Shown one piece after another: positions 1-7,019 of a DNA stretch of 11,867 nucleotides. The stretch covers positions 1-11,867 of the forward strand of contig JAMWCG010000012.1 in the NCBI GenBank assembly GCA_023818555.1, given 5' to 3'. Position 1 is the stretch's first letter. The number at the start of each line of letters is the position of its first letter. Under the pieces are notes generated by a model. That model was not told the DNA's origin. It searched no databases and saw only the letters and a program-made list of their open reading frames with translations. This stretch comes from Candidatus Omnitrophota bacterium. GTDB taxonomy: Bacteria > Omnitrophota > Gorgyraeia > DTHP01. The translations under genes and the position numbers were made by a program.

Positions 1-1050
1 AATATTCAGTGCTTCTAATTCATATCCCGGGGCAATGATACATTCCGTAAATTCAAAATTATAGACCTCTTTCGCCGTTTCCTTATCTACTATTCTATTT
101 AACCCCACAATTCCTCCAAAGGCAGAGAGTGGGTCACATTCTAAGGCATCTCGATAAGCCTGAACTAAGCTCTCTGCTTCAGCCACTCCACAGGGATTGC
201 TATGCTTAATGATACAAACCGCAGGATTTTCAAATTCATTGACTAAATCCCAAGCCGCTTCCAAGTCTAATATATTATTAAAAGATAACTCCTTCCCATG
301 CAACTGCTTTGCCTCTACTAAATTCTGGTACTCAGGTGCTCTGGTGCTCTGGTATTTGTAGAGTGCTGCTTTCTGATGGGGATTTTCTCCATAGCGTAAG
401 TCCTGAATTTTTTCCAACTTTATTTCCAGAGATTGGGGAAAATCAGTCTCTCTAAGCTGTATTCTATTTTTAAGAAACTCGGCAATGACTTTATCGTATT
501 GAGCGGTGCGCTGGAAGACATCAATTGCCAATTTAAACTTAGTTTCTTCAGAGAGGACTCCCTCGTTCTTCCTTAATTCCTCCAAAACTTCCTGATATCT
601 TTGGGGATTACAAATTACTCCTACATATCTGTAATTTTTTGCTGCTGAACGCAACATGGAAGGGCCCCCAATATCAATGTTCTCAATGGCTTCTTCCAAT
701 TTTACCTCGGAATTGGCGATTACTTTTTCAAAAGGATAAAGATTAATCACCACTAAATCAATCATCTCAATTCCCTGTTTTTTTATCTCTTCCATATGCT
801 TTTTATTATCGCGTATTGCCAAAATCCCTCCATGAATTTTAGGATGCAAAGTCTTTACCCGTCCATCCAGCATCTCAGGAAATCCAGTATATTCAGAAAC
901 ATCTTTAACCTTAATCCCATTTTCACGCAGAGTCTTAGCCGTCCCTCCGGTAGATAAAATCTCAATTCCTAACTCCTGCAATCCTTTAGCAAACTCCACA
1001 ATCCCTGTTTTGTCCGAAACGCTGATCAGCGCTCTCTTTACTTTATTCAT
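1..1050 (-). CDS. purH: Bifunctional AICAR formyltransferase / IMP cyclohydrolase, N-terminal 350 residues (3' end beyond window)
   Basis: PurH carries out the last two steps of purine synthesis in the cytoplasm: formylation of AICAR with 10-formyl-tetrahydrofolate, then ring closure to IMP. The frame is open from an ATG at 1050 to the left window edge. The N-terminal MGS-like cyclohydrolase domain (about residues 1-195) shows ISVSDKTG (9-16), STGGT (33-37), the signature GRVKTLHPKIHGG (63-75) and IDIGGPSMLRSAAKN (125-139). The transformylase domain begins near residue 200 with LRYGENPHQ (218-226), HGKELSFNNI (251-260) and the catalytic Lys-His pair in IKHSNPCG (281-288). About 170 residues of the usual 510-530 are missing only because the window ends. 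The ATG overlaps the pabC stop as ATGA, and a strong Shine-Dalgarno sequence precedes it. PurH uses a folate cofactor, which fits its place after the p-aminobenzoate genes. Confidence 0.97.
   Translation of the reverse strand, partial: MNKVKRALISVSDKTGIVEFAKGLQELGIEILSTGGTAKTLRENGIKVKDVSEYTGFPEMLDGRVKTLHPKIHGGILAIRDNKKHMEEIKKQGIEMIDLVVINLYPFEKVIANSEVKLEEAIENIDIGGPSMLRSAAKNYRYVGVICNPQRYQEVLEELRKNEGVLSEETKFKLAIDVFQRTAQYDKVIAEFLKNRIQLRETDFPQSLEIKLEKIQDLRYGENPHQKAALYKYQSTRAPEYQNLVEAKQLHGKELSFNNILDLEAAWDLVNEFENPAVCIIKHSNPCGVAEAESLVQAYRDALECDPLSAFGGIVGLNRIVDKETAKEVYNFEFTECIIAPGYELEALNI
335..352 (-). repeat. Short 8-bp tandem duplication inside purH
   Basis: The plus strand holds two adjacent copies of ggtgctct (335-342 and 343-350) followed by gg. 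It encodes the linker residues around YQSTRAP (233-239) in a length-variable part of PurH just after the GENPHQ motif. The reading frame stays open through it. It may be chance or an old slippage event. Confidence 0.5.
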
Positions 1051-1826
1051 CCCAACCTCCTCGCTAAGAATTTATTTCTCAGAAAATTTGTAATTTTTCG
1101 CGTGCACCCATCTCCAATCTTCCTTCCATCTACATAAGTTACAGGCAGAATTTCCAGAGAGGTGTTTGTCAGAAATACTTCATCCGCATTGTAGAGTTCA
1201 TGGCGAGTAAAGGGAATTTCTTTAACTTTGATCTCTAATTCCTCTGCCAATTCTATTACCACCTTTCGCGTAATCCCGGGGAGAACTCCCAAGTATAAAG
1301 GAGGAGTAACTAAAATTTTCTCTTTCACAATAAAAATATTACTCACCGTTCCTTCAGTAATATACCCCTGTCTATTTAAAAGAATGGCTTCAAAGTAATC
1401 CTTCGCTTCAATTTTTGCCAATACTCCATTTAGAAAATTTCCAGTTTTTGCCTGAGGAAAAACTGAGGCAACCGAATCTTTGAAATTAGGAACGATGATT
1501 ACCTTTACTCCCTTTTCATATAATTCTTTGGGATAAGTTGGAGGAGATGTAATTATAATATTTATCTCACCCTGAAAATTTATACTTACACGAAGATAGG
1601 CTTCTTTTAAACCTGAATCACTAAACTCTTGCAAGATTTTTTTTCTTAATTCTTTACACGAAGGTAATTTGATTTGGATCGATTTTGCCGATGTCTCTAA
1701 ACGCTCCAAATGTTCCTCCAAACAAAAAATCTTACCTCCATAAGCTCGCATACTCTCAAAGACATTATCCCCTAAATCAAAAAATAGATTATTTGCCTGT
1801 GGTCTGTAACTTCTGGTTTGCAACAT
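1047..1826 (-). CDS. pabC: Class IV PLP-dependent aminotransferase/lyase, probable aminodeoxychorismate lyase
   Basis: The 259-residue protein is a fold-type IV PLP enzyme. In this context it most likely removes pyruvate from 4-amino-4-deoxychorismate to give p-aminobenzoate for folate. Visible family features are VFESMRAYGGKIF (22-34), LEEHLERL (36-43), the presumed PLP lysine K127 in QAKTGN, E158 in GYITEGTVSNIF (154-165), the phosphate loop LPGITR (182-187) and FLTNTSLEILPV (218-229). The last motif resembles D-amino-acid or branched-chain aminotransferases as much as PabC, so the call leans on the pabB neighbour. The N-terminus is unusual: the typical DRG...YGDG segment reads FFDLGDN. An in-frame TAG four codons before the ATG at 1826 rules out an upstream extension in this frame. 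The first 38 bases overlap the end of pabB. Only a weak GAGAG precedes the start. Confidence 0.82.
   Translation of the reverse strand: MLQTRSYRPQANNLFFDLGDNVFESMRAYGGKIFCLEEHLERLETSAKSIQIKLPSCKELRKKILQEFSDSGLKEAYLRVSINFQGEINIIITSPPTYPKELYEKGVKVIIVPNFKDSVASVFPQAKTGNFLNGVLAKIEAKDYFEAILLNRQGYITEGTVSNIFIVKEKILVTPPLYLGVLPGITRKVVIELAEELEIKVKEIPFTRHELYNADEVFLTNTSLEILPVTYVDGRKIGDGCTRKITNFLRNKFLARRLG
1056..1062 (-). promoter_or_regulatory. Strong ribosome binding site of purH
   Basis: The minus strand reads GAGGAGG here, five bases before the purH ATG, so this is a near-perfect Shine-Dalgarno sequence. It lies inside the last codons of pabC and fixes the purH start at 1050. With the ATGA stop/start overlap it suggests both direct initiation and translational coupling. 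Confidence 0.85.
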
Positions 1827-3294
1827 TTCTCTCAGCTATCTTTATCGCCTTCAATAAGGCTTCTGCTTTATGAAGAGTTTCATAATACTCTTTAGTTGGC
1901 TCAGAATCGGCAACTATTCCTGCACCTACCTGGACATAAGCTCTGCCTTGAGTAAGAATAAAGGTGCGAATAACGATATTTAAATCCATATTTCCATTAA
2001 ATCCCAAATAACCGATTGAGCCACAATAGATTCCTCGCCTCACCGGCTCCAATTCCTCAATGATTTCCATACAGCGTATCTTGGGACAGCCGGTAATAGT
2101 CCCTCCGGGGAAAGCAGACCGCATAAGGTCAAATCTATCTTTATTTTCAGAAAGAATTCCGCAAACATTGGAAACGATGTGTATTACATGGGAATATTCC
2201 TCCAAGACCATAAATTCATCAACCTTGACTGTTCCATAATTACAGACTCTTCCCAAATCATTTCTTTCTAAATCTACCAGCATAATATGTTCTGCACGCT
2301 CCTTTTCATTTAAAATCAATTCTCTCCTCAATCTTAAATTCTCTTTAGCATCTCTCCCCTTGGGGCGCGTTCCGGCAATCGGTCTTGTTTGCACAAAACT
2401 ACCCTCTACTCTCAATAATCTTTCCGGGGAGGAAGAAACAATCTTCACTTCTGGGAAATTAATATAAGCAGCAAAGGGAGAAGGATTTATCGCTCTTAAA
2501 ATTCGATAAAGAAGAAATGGCTCAATATTTGTCTCTATGCTAAACCTTTGCGAAAGGTTTGCCTGATATATATCACCTTTTCTTATATACTCATTAGCCC
2601 GCCTTACCATTTCCTCAAAGCCTTCCTTACTAAAATTTGATATTATCCGTAAATCATCTTCCTCATCCGTTACAAAATCCAATCCCTTCTCTTTTATTCT
2701 ATAGCCATCCCGCATCTCTTGGCTTAAATTTTCAATTTTTTCTATAGCTCCTCTATACGCCTTTTCAATATCCGCCTGCGCCCAAGCATTACTGATGATA
2801 AAAATTTTATTCTCTAAGTGGTCAATGGCAATTATGTTATCGTAAAAAGCAAGATAGATTTCCGGAAGACCTATATCGTCTATAGATAACTGAGGAAAAT
2901 CTTCAAAAAGTCTTCCTACATCATACGCAAAATATCCCACCGCTCCTCCGCTAAAGGAAGGGAAGAAAGGATGAGGAGAGGATTTATAGCTTAAGAAAAT
3001 TTCTCGTAATCTTTCTATGGGGTTATAATCAAAGACTTCACAATCTTCTCCGTGAATAATTTCTATCTTCTTGCCTTTACTCTTAAATACCATAAAAGGG
3101 TTAAAGCCTATAAAAGAAAATCTCCCGGTTTTAGGATGAAAACGGGCACTGTCTAAAAGAAAGAAAAATTCTTTTTGAGAAAACTTCGTGTAAATTTCTA
3201 AGGGCTGGAGTTTAAGCGGAATAATTTTTGCTATGGGAACAATGGGAAATTCCTGAATCAATTTCTCAAATTTGTGAAACTCGGGAATATACAT
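1789..3294 (-). CDS. pabB: Chorismate-binding enzyme, probable aminodeoxychorismate synthase component I (anthranilate synthase-like)
   Basis: The 501-residue protein aminates chorismate, with ammonia from a glutaminase partner (PabA/TrpG) that is not encoded in this window. An N-terminal anthranilate synthase I domain (about 8-160) contains LLDSA (46-50), [11 protein letters not shown] (57-67) and [13 protein letters not shown] (116-128). The chorismate-binding domain (about 222-485) shows [12 protein letters not shown] (240-251), SSSPERLL (287-294), PIAGTRPKG (305-313), [16 protein letters not shown] (334-349), [11 protein letters not shown] (395-405) and [10 protein letters not shown] (457-466). 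LLDSA and the YFAYDVGR stretch look PabB-like, and pabC follows directly. However, PIAGT at 305-309 is the anthranilate-synthase form; classical PabB has PIKGT with a catalytic lysine. TrpE activity, or dual use, therefore cannot be excluded. The ATG lies nine bases after the aroA stop, and the only purine-rich AGG abuts it, so initiation is probably coupled. Confidence 0.85.
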   Translation of the reverse strand: MYIPEFHKFEKLIQEFPIVPIAKIIPLKLQPLEIYTKFSQKEFFFLLDSARFHPKTGRFSFIGFNPFMVFKSKGKKIEIIHGEDCEVFDYNPIERLREIFLSYKSSPHPFFPSFSGGAVGYFAYDVGRLFEDFPQLSIDDIGLPEIYLAFYDNIIAIDHLENKIFIISNAWAQADIEKAYRGAIEKIENLSQEMRDGYRIKEKGLDFVTDEEDDLRIISNFSKEGFEEMVRRANEYIRKGDIYQANLSQRFSIETNIEPFLLYRILRAINPSPFAAYINFPEVKIVSSSPERLLRVEGSFVQTRPIAGTRPKGRDAKENLRLRRELILNEKERAEHIMLVDLERNDLGRVCNYGTVKVDEFMVLEEYSHVIHIVSNVCGILSENKDRFDLMRSAFPGGTITGCPKIRCMEIIEELEPVRRGIYCGSIGYLGFNGNMDLNIVIRTFILTQGRAYVQVGAGIVADSEPTKEYYETLHKAEALLKAIKIAERNVANQKLQTTGK

Positions 3295-3303
3295 CCTGTC
3301 TAA

Positions 3304-4587
3304 TTATCTATTAGCTATCTTTGTGAGAATAGAGAAAAATTCGGGAAAGGACTTGTTAATACAGTTTACTTCGTCTAAGATGGTTTCCCCAGGGATCAGC
3401 GAACCAATAACAAGCATACTCATTGCAGTGCGGTGATCAGAAAAACTACTTACCCTGTTCCCTCTTAAAAGACTGCCACCTTTAATCACCACTTTATCTC
3501 CTTCTACCTCAATCTCCGCTCCCAGTCTCCGCAAATTTGTCACCATAGAATTTATTCTATCCGTCTCTTTAACCCTTAACTCCCCGCCCCCTTCAATCCA
3601 GGTAACCCCATCGGCAAAACAACCACAAACCATTAAGAGAGGTAATTCATCAATGAGCCGAGGGATTTCTTCTCTCTCAATGAGTGTCCCTTTTAAGGAA
3701 GAATTCCTCACCTCTATATCTCCATAGGGCTCAGTATCTTCTCCCCCCTTTATCACCACTTCTATCCTTGCTCCCATCCTCTTCAGGACATTGAGGATTC
3801 CCGTGCGGGTAGGATTTAAACCTACTCTCTGGATCAGGAGACGAGATTTCTTCACCAATAGCGCCAGAACGATAAAATTAGCCGCACTGGATATATCTCC
3901 GGGGATACATAACTCTATCCCTTTAAGTCTCTGCCTGCCCGAAATTGTATTTGTTAGACCATCTTTTTTAACTTCCCCACCAAACAATTTTAAAAGACGC
4001 TCGGTATGGTCACGCGAAATCATTGGTTCAATGACTTTCGTTTCTCCCCAGGCATAAAGCCCAGCCAAGAGAATTGCTGATTTTACCTGTGCACTGGCAA
4101 CCGGCATTTTATATTCTATGGGTTTTAAATCACTACCTTCAATGGTCAGGGGAAGAAAATCGGCATCAGCAGGACCTTCTATCTTTGCTCCCATTTCTCT
4201 TAAAGGAAGCGTAACTCTACGCATGGGGCGTCGCGAAAGAGAAGCGTCTCCACTCAAAACTGCTCTAAATTTCTGACCTGCTAAAACTCCTAAGATAAGT
4301 CTTGCCGAAGTTCCTGACCCTCCCATATAAAGTGGTTCGGAGGGAGGTTTAAGTCCGTTTAAACCTCTCCCAGTTATTCTCAGTCTATTTCTCTCTTCCC
4401 TTATCTCTATACCCATTTTTCTAAAAGCCTCAATGGTCCGCAAAGAATCGTCGCTGATAAGAAAATTTTCTGCATAAGAATCACCCTCTGCCAGAGAAGA
4501 CAAAATGACCATGCGATGAGAAATAGATTTATCTCCCGGGAAAGAAATTTCTCCTTCTAAATGTTCTATCGGACTAACTCTAAACAT
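3304..4587 (-). CDS. aroA: 3-phosphoshikimate 1-carboxyvinyltransferase (EPSP synthase)
   Basis: AroA transfers the enolpyruvyl group of PEP to shikimate-3-phosphate, the sixth step of the shikimate pathway, in the cytoplasm. The 427-residue length is normal. Motifs in order are PGDKSISHR (17-25), GGSGTSARL (89-97), the arginine-rich SLSRRPMRRV (116-125), ASAQVKSAILLAG (164-176), SRDHTERLL (191-199), IDELP (312-316, with the catalytic Asp), LRVKETDRI (337-345) and SDHRTAM (383-389). PGDKSISHR and ASAQVKSA place it nearer the class II-like enzymes than E. coli AroA. An oddity is Gly90 where the loop usually reads GN(S/A)GT. The ATG lies three bases after the coiled-coil gene's stop, with a weak GGA about eight bases upstream. 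It supplies the chorismate precursor for the next gene, pabB. Confidence 0.97.
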   Translation of the reverse strand: MFRVSPIEHLEGEISFPGDKSISHRMVILSSLAEGDSYAENFLISDDSLRTIEAFRKMGIEIREERNRLRITGRGLNGLKPPSEPLYMGGSGTSARLILGVLAGQKFRAVLSGDASLSRRPMRRVTLPLREMGAKIEGPADADFLPLTIEGSDLKPIEYKMPVASAQVKSAILLAGLYAWGETKVIEPMISRDHTERLLKLFGGEVKKDGLTNTISGRQRLKGIELCIPGDISSAANFIVLALLVKKSRLLIQRVGLNPTRTGILNVLKRMGARIEVVIKGGEDTEPYGDIEVRNSSLKGTLIEREEIPRLIDELPLLMVCGCFADGVTWIEGGGELRVKETDRINSMVTNLRRLGAEIEVEGDKVVIKGGSLLRGNRVSSFSDHRTAMSMLVIGSLIPGETILDEVNCINKSFPEFFSILTKIANR

Positions 4588-4590
4588 ATT

Positions 4591-5379
4591 CTATTCCACA
4601 GATTCAGAATGAATAAATTTTACCAAATCCTCATCACGGATAACCCCCTTTTCCTTCTCATAGACAATGTCGGCAACCGACATGTTCTCATAAACCTTCT
4701 CCACCTTTATCCGGGCAATCATCTCCTCACCCTGATAAACACCCAAGAGTGTTCCCATTTCTATCCCCTGTTCTTTCCCTAAGTCAATCACCACAAACTC
4801 ATAGGGATGGTTTACCGCCAGAATCCTTCCTACCCTACCAGAGGCAGGTCTTTTTATCACCACCTTTTCTAACTCTACTTCTAAGCGTTTACTCATAATA
4901 TTGTCCAGTTTTCGCTCTAATTCGGTCTTAATCGTCTGTAACTGCACCAGGGTAAGTTCAAGATTTTTTATTTTCGCTTCTGCCTCTTTGATTTTGTTTT
5001 CCAGAGTCTCTTTTTCTCGCTTTAATTTATTAAGTTCTGAATTTAATCTCTCCACCTCACTCTCTCTCGCTTTAAGTTTTTCCGAGAGTTCAAGCCCTGA
5101 AGCCTTTTCCTTATCCAGTTCTGTGCTTAAACTTTCAATCTTTAGCTTTAAATTGTTCACTGTCTCCTCAAGGATAATCTTCTCGGCATTCGCTTTGTTT
5201 AACTCTTCTTCTTTAACTATCTTTTCGCTCAAGACATTGTTGAGTTTCTCCTGAAGGCTAATTCTCAATTTCTTCTCTTTTTCTTTAAGGGAAATGAAGT
5301 ATACCAGAATGGTAATTAATATGGCGAAAAAGAAAATCCGGGGAATATCAGTTCTTTTACCTAAATATATTCTTCCCAT
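4591..5379 (-). CDS. Unrecognised single-pass membrane protein with long coiled coil and small C-terminal beta domain
   Basis: I do not recognise this as a named gene. From the ATG at 5379 it gives 262 residues. A short basic N-terminus (MGRIYLGKR) leads into one hydrophobic segment (about 13-30). Then comes a highly charged Lys/Glu/Leu heptad-rich stretch (about 32-170), almost certainly a long coiled coil. A compact C-terminal region (about 176-256) contains GRVGRILAVN, FVVIDLGKEQGIEMG, VYQGEEMIARIKV and ENMSVADI. Its pattern (V.IDLG...GI..G....VY.G) resembles the C-terminal domain of FlgT-like envelope proteins. The inferred topology is inner-membrane anchored, with coiled coil and beta domain most likely outside the cytoplasm. 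An upstream ATG at 5391 would add four residues (MVEK); 5379 has a slightly better GGTAG. Either start overlaps the end of rluD. aroA follows three bases after the stop. Confidence 0.8.
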   Translation of the reverse strand: MGRIYLGKRTDIPRIFFFAILITILVYFISLKEKEKKLRISLQEKLNNVLSEKIVKEEELNKANAEKIILEETVNNLKLKIESLSTELDKEKASGLELSEKLKARESEVERLNSELNKLKREKETLENKIKEAEAKIKNLELTLVQLQTIKTELERKLDNIMSKRLEVELEKVVIKRPASGRVGRILAVNHPYEFVVIDLGKEQGIEMGTLLGVYQGEEMIARIKVEKVYENMSVADIVYEKEKGVIRDEDLVKFIHSESVE

Positions 5380-6283
5380 TTTTTCTACCATAATCAGGAA
5401 CAAGTTTTTGCATATCCGGAGGTAAAGTGGAAGAAAAACGAAGGTTCTCTTCCGTAAGGGGATGCCTAAATCCCAGTTCCTGGGCGTGAAGTGCCTGTCT
5501 ATCAATCAACTTATCTTTCTTACCATAAACCGGGTCTCCCAGAACTGGATAACCCAGATAGCGCAAGTGAACCCTTATCTGATGGGTCCTCCCTGTTTGG
5601 GGATAGACTTCTAAAAGTGTATAACTTTCATAGCGTCTCAAAACCCGATAGAATGTTTTTGCTTCCCTTCCTTGGGTAAAATTAACTGTCATATGTTCTC
5701 TGTCGTGGGGGTCTCTTCCAATAGGAACATCTATCTCTCCTTCGTCCAATTCCACAATACCTTTTACAATCGCAATATAGCGACGGTAAATCTGGTGTTC
5801 TCTAAATTGTCGGGCTAAAGCTAAATGCACTGGGTCTGATTTTGCTACTACTATCAAACCGGAAGTATCTTTATCCAAACGATGCACTATCCCCGGTTTA
5901 AATTTCCCGCCCAGAGTGGAAAGAGACCGTGAATAATAAAGCAGAGCATTAACCAAGGTCCCCGAATAGATTCCTCCTGCCGGATGAACCAACATCCCTG
6001 GAGGTTTATTCACTACCAAGAGGTGGTCATCTTCAAAAACTATATCCAAAGGAATTTCCTGAGGTTCTATATCCGGCTCTCTTGTTTCCGGAAATTCTAT
6101 ATAAATATCGTCTCCCCTTTTTATTTTATAGTGGCATTTAACAGAACTCCTATTTACTAAAATCTTACCCTCTTTAATCATATTCTGAATTTTTTTTCGG
6201 GAAAGCTCGGATTCAAGTTTTTTATGAAGATATATATCTATACGTATCCCCTCCTCTTCTACTTTAAATTCCTTTCTTTTCAT
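5357..6283 (-). CDS. rluD: RluD-type 23S rRNA pseudouridine synthase (RluA family)
   Basis: The 308-residue protein is an RluA-family pseudouridine synthase that isomerises uridines in ribosomal RNA. An N-terminal S4 RNA-binding domain (about 12-65) includes GIRIDIYL (12-19), SRKKIQNMIKEGKILVN (28-44) and KRGDDI (55-60). The catalytic domain starts with VFEDDHLLVVNKPPGMLVHP (82-101). It contains the signature HRLDKDTSGL (134-143), with D137 as the predicted catalytic aspartate, plus ALARQF (155-160), EVYPQTGRTHQIRVHL (225-240) and GYPVLGDPVYG (244-254). The presence of S4 and overall length fit RluD, but the exact target uridines cannot be read from sequence. The start ATG at 6283 overlaps the last 20 bases of lgt and has no Shine-Dalgarno sequence, only an A/T homopolymer tract, so it is probably translated by coupling. 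Its last codons overlap the coiled-coil gene. Confidence 0.92.
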   Translation of the reverse strand: MKRKEFKVEEEGIRIDIYLHKKLESELSRKKIQNMIKEGKILVNRSSVKCHYKIKRGDDIYIEFPETREPDIEPQEIPLDIVFEDDHLLVVNKPPGMLVHPAGGIYSGTLVNALLYYSRSLSTLGGKFKPGIVHRLDKDTSGLIVVAKSDPVHLALARQFREHQIYRRYIAIVKGIVELDEGEIDVPIGRDPHDREHMTVNFTQGREAKTFYRVLRRYESYTLLEVYPQTGRTHQIRVHLRYLGYPVLGDPVYGKKDKLIDRQALHAQELGFRHPLTEENLRFSSTLPPDMQKLVPDYGRKNGKNIFR

Positions 6284-7019
6284 AAAAAATTTTTTTTCTT
6301 TTATAAAAAAATAAACTCAAAGCAAGAAAGAAAACAAAGATACTCAGGATTTGAAATATAGTAAGGTTAAAGTATATGGGGGGAAGGTCTCCTCTTAAAA
6401 AATCAAGGAGAAACCTTTTTAGAGAATAGAGCATAAGGTAAATTAAGAAGGTCTCCCCAGCAAAATATTTATTCTTATAACTATGATATAAGAAAAGGAA
6501 AATAAAAAAATTGAGTAGTGAAGCATAAAGTTCTGTAGGGTGTCTAAAGACTACTTCATCAGGAAATCTTACACGGAGAAAAAAAGAGGTTTCTTTCCCA
6601 TAACAACAACCTCGTAAGAAACAGCCGATTCTCCCTATCGCCTGCCCCAAGGCGAGATAGGGACTAATAAAGTCAGCGGTCTTAACTAAAGAGAGTTTAT
6701 ATTTTCGGACGAATAAAAATCCTGCTAAAAACCCTCCTAACATCCCCCCATAAAAACTGAGCCCCCCTCGCTGAAGCATAAAGATTTGTAGGGGAGTTTT
6801 TCTATATTCTTCTATGTTTAAAAATACATAGAGGAGACGCGCTCCCGCTATCCCTCCCAGCAAAAGATAAGTAGAAAGATTGACAATTAAATCCGGAGAA
6901 ATCCCCTCCTTTTTTGCTTTTTGTTTAGCCAGAGATGTAGAAATAACAAAGGCAAGGACAAGCATAAAGCCATAACTATATACACTTATCGGACCGATAT
7001 GGAAAAGTATGGGGTACAT
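6264..7019 (-). CDS. lgt: Prolipoprotein diacylglyceryl transferase
   Basis: Lgt is an inner-membrane enzyme that moves diacylglycerol from phosphatidylglycerol to the lipobox cysteine, the first step of lipoprotein maturation. The 251-residue product is strongly hydrophobic with about seven membrane segments. Motifs are GPISVYSYG (9-17), GARLLYVF (59-66), GGLSFYGGMLGG (85-96), the signature GRIGCFLRGCCYG (129-141), HPTELY (160-165) and the conserved arginine in FLRG (207-210). E. coli has His in the position of Y90, but Tyr is seen in other Lgts. I chose the ATG at 7019 because MYPILFHIGPISVYSYG is a typical Lgt N-terminus and a CGGAA lies upstream. A GTG at 7043 would add eight residues. 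The start overlaps lspA by 44 bases, so the two are probably coupled. The C-terminus is lysine-rich. Confidence 0.95.
   Translation of the reverse strand: MYPILFHIGPISVYSYGFMLVLAFVISTSLAKQKAKKEGISPDLIVNLSTYLLLGGIAGARLLYVFLNIEEYRKTPLQIFMLQRGGLSFYGGMLGGFLAGFLFVRKYKLSLVKTADFISPYLALGQAIGRIGCFLRGCCYGKETSFFLRVRFPDEVVFRHPTELYASLLNFFIFLFLYHSYKNKYFAGETFLIYLMLYSLKRFLLDFLRGDLPPIYFNLTIFQILSIFVFFLALSLFFYKRKKIFYEKKGI
6284..6311. other. A/T homopolymer-rich tract at the lgt/rluD junction
   Basis: The plus strand carries runs of six A (6284-6289), eight T (6290-6297), four T (6299-6302) and seven A (6305-6311) just upstream of the rluD ATG and inside the last codons of lgt. On the mRNA this is an A8-U6 run next to the start codon. 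It replaces any ribosome binding site and could be a slippage-prone site. No stable hairpin with a GC stem is seen. Confidence 0.6.

Noticed and set aside
1..1050. Possible non-coding stretch at the left edge
   Set aside because: The minus strand is open throughout and translates to a clear PurH of 350 residues. It only lacks a stop because the window ends.
1789..3294. Naming the chorismate enzyme trpE
   Set aside because: PIAGT favours TrpE, but the LLDSA and YFAYDVGR features and the adjacent pabC favour PabB, and no other trp gene is present. I kept pabB and recorded the conflict as a finding.
3791..4057. Plus-strand open frame opposite aroA (88 codons); similar frames at 1685-1873, 4561-4782, 4901-5254, 5491-5679 and 10681-10953
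   Set aside because: Each lies antisense to a well-supported minus-strand gene. The translations have no recognisable family features and read as reverse-frame shadows, for example the serine/phenylalanine-rich one opposite the coiled coil.
5392..5505. Upstream start of the coiled-coil gene at 5505
   Set aside because: It would overlap rluD by about 150 bases through its conserved C-terminal region and add a second poorly formed hydrophobic stretch. Starts at 5379 or 5391 give a clean anchor.
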